NCBI GenBank assembly: GCA_002338385.1
Contig: DDIE01000055.1
Coordinates: forward strand, 1-5,897
Reading direction: 5' to 3'
Origin: Proteobacteria bacterium UBA1858
Lineage (GTDB): Bacteria; Pseudomonadota; Gammaproteobacteria; UBA4575
Length of the DNA: 5,897 nt
Shown here: in pieces, positions 5,430 through 5,897 of the stretch
How the letters are laid out: every line of letters begins with the position of its first letter
Numbering within the stretch: position 1 is the first letter of the stretch
The notes under the pieces: generated by a model
The model's database searches: none
Told to the model about the DNA's origin: nothing
Seen by the model: only the letters and a program-made list of their open reading frames with translations
Program-made: the position numbers and the translations under genes

Positions 5430-5666
5430 CTATCTAACATTGATTGCTATCAATCTTCAAATGGGTTTATCAACTGGATCGTTTCAATGTTGAGTGAAGG
5501 AGTTGAGGCCAATGGAGCGAGTTGGTTGTTAAAGCACCACTTGGAATCAAATGGTTGTTTATGCTTTATAGATGTTGCTTTGCTGTATCAGGCACTACAA
5601 GAACTTAACGACTGGGAGTCGCGTCTTCATATTCTGCAATGCTTACCTTTTTTGCGTGTTTCTTGA
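5430..5666 (+). pseudogene. Short protein-like frame, possible remnant of a HEAT-like protein
   Basis: The frame is open from 5430 to TGA 5664-5666. Its only ATG, at 5487, gives 59 residues with no clear ribosome binding site. Segments such as ANGASWLLKHHLE and LNDWESRLHILQCLPFL look like amphipathic helical-repeat protein and recall HEAT-like hypothetical proteins I have seen, but from memory only. The protein-like character begins upstream of the ATG (NGFINWIVSMLSEG), suggesting that the original start and the C-terminus are both lost. It could instead be a small real gene or chance. It lies just ahead of the second regulator's promoter. Confidence 0.3.
5440..5453 (+). promoter_or_regulatory. 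Perfect FNR/Anr-box-like palindrome
   Basis: TTGAT-TGCT-ATCAA matches the FNR/Anr consensus TTGAT-N4-ATCAA at all ten defined bases, and the symmetry extends by one A/T pair on each side. A class II site would place the start near 5488, but no convincing -10 box lies at the required distance on either strand. It also falls inside a possible gene remnant, so it may be coincidental. Confidence 0.35.
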
Positions 5667-5691
5667 CTTATTAATGCAATTGTCCTAAATT
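5663..5691 (+). promoter_or_regulatory. Sigma70 promoter of the second TetR-family gene
   Basis: TTGACT (5663-5668, 5 of 6) is followed after 17 bp by TAAATT (5686-5691, 4 of 6). Transcription would start near 5698, about 40 nt before the regulator. A TGTCCTA repeat overlaps the -10 box. Confidence 0.55.
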
Positions 5692-5715
5692 GGTTCTATT
5701 AGGGCATCTGTCCTA
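5681..5715 (+). promoter_or_regulatory. Repeat cluster at the second regulator's promoter, probable autoregulatory operator
   Basis: TGTCCTA occurs at 5681-5687 and 5709-5715, with the inverted form TAGGGCA at 5700-5706. The segment 5700-5715 is an imperfect palindrome with 7-bp arms (6 of 7 matching) around TC. It would cover the predicted start site, while the upstream half-site overlaps the -10 box. This is the usual layout for TetR-family autorepression; the binding protein is inferred. Confidence 0.5.
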
Positions 5716-5740
5716 TTTTACTTTGCTGGGTCGAATGCTG

Positions 5741-5897
5741 ATGAGTAATCGAATGACAAGGGAGCATATTGTTAGGGCGGCAGACGAGCTGTTTTATCAG
5801 CAGGGTTTTGACCATACGTCATTTGCTGATATTGCCAAAGCAGTCAATATTTCACGCGGTAATTTTTATGGCTATACGGATTTAATGGTTGATGGGG
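5741..5897 (+). CDS. TetR-family transcriptional regulator, N-terminal part, cut by the window end
   Basis: The N-terminal DNA-binding domain is clear: TREHIVRAADELFYQQGF, then HTSFADIAKAVNISRGNFY, with the recognition helix ending at NFY. In this subgroup the next residues are normally YHF followed by a K-rich segment and a start of helix 4. Here the frame reads GYTDLMVDG, which does not fit. The gene may be interrupted or rearranged after about 5869, or may simply be divergent; the window ends too soon to tell. In-frame ATGs at 5735 and 5753 are alternative starts, and none has a strong ribosome binding site. It has its own promoter and likely operator, so it is probably autoregulated and independent of the upstream operon. 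Its target genes would lie beyond the window. Confidence 0.75.
   Translation, partial: MSNRMTREHIVRAADELFYQQGFDHTSFADIAKAVNISRGNFYGYTDLMVDG

Larger units (their letters stand above)
5288..5734 (+). other. 447-bp mostly non-coding region between the peptidase and the second regulator
   Basis: It contains a bulged hairpin at 5389-5416, a perfect FNR/Anr-like palindrome at 5440-5453, a short protein-like frame ending at 5666, and a promoter plus repeats just before the second regulator. Small direct repeats occur: TAACTATCTAA at 5363-5373 and 5427-5437, and AGCTAA at 5360-5365 and 5377-5382. Between 5288 and 5359 I see nothing recognisable. Confidence 0.55.

Noticed and set aside
5360..5437. 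Short repeats around a hairpin resembling an integron attC site
   Set aside because: The terminal RYYYAAC and GTTRRRY core boxes are not in the right places, the arms outside the central stem do not pair, and no integrase or cassette array is seen.
1..5897. CRISPR array, tRNA, rRNA or complete insertion sequence
   Set aside because: No regular repeats with spacers, no cloverleaf-like sequence, and no transposase or terminal inverted repeats were seen within the window.

Overview
The window is about 5.9 kb of bacterial DNA of moderate GC content. Every convincing gene is on the + strand, each close behind the last. Protein families, Shine-Dalgarno sites and sigma70-type promoters point to a gammaproteobacterium, possibly marine or environmental; the species cannot be named from the sequence.

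Layout. (1) 3-77: the last 24 codons of an unidentified upstream gene. (2) 141-1762: a haem-protein pair, flavohaemoglobin (hmp, nitric oxide dioxygenase) and a group I-like truncated haemoglobin, separated by a GNRA-type hairpin and followed by a terminator-like hairpin near 1832-1874. (3) 1763-2081: non-coding. It holds that terminator and then a near-consensus promoter (TTGACA, 17 bp, TATATT) whose spacer carries an inverted repeat typical of a TetR-family operator. (4) 2082-4510: a tight gene set encoding a MAPEG-family membrane protein, a non-canonical short-chain dehydrogenase, a ChrR-like bicupin and a TetR-family regulator. A secreted C39-like cysteine peptidase (4553-5287) follows 42 bp later and may be co-transcribed. 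(5) 5288-5734: mostly non-coding, with a hairpin, a perfect FNR/Anr-type palindrome and a probable gene remnant. (6) 5741-5897: the start of a second TetR-family regulator with its own promoter and repeat-type operator; its sequence leaves the family consensus just before the window ends.

How the genes may work together. Hmp and the truncated globin fit nitric oxide or oxygen handling. The MAPEG-SDR-cupin-TetR set looks like a self-regulated stress or detoxification operon: the regulator is the fourth gene and would repress the promoter ahead of the first by binding the spacer palindrome. This is inference from architecture. Oddities within the set are an SDR lacking its catalytic Tyr and apparently its Ser, and a regulator that has no ordinary start codon where its family should begin and lies in the same frame as the cupin stop codon. 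These make it the best candidate for an undescribed system.
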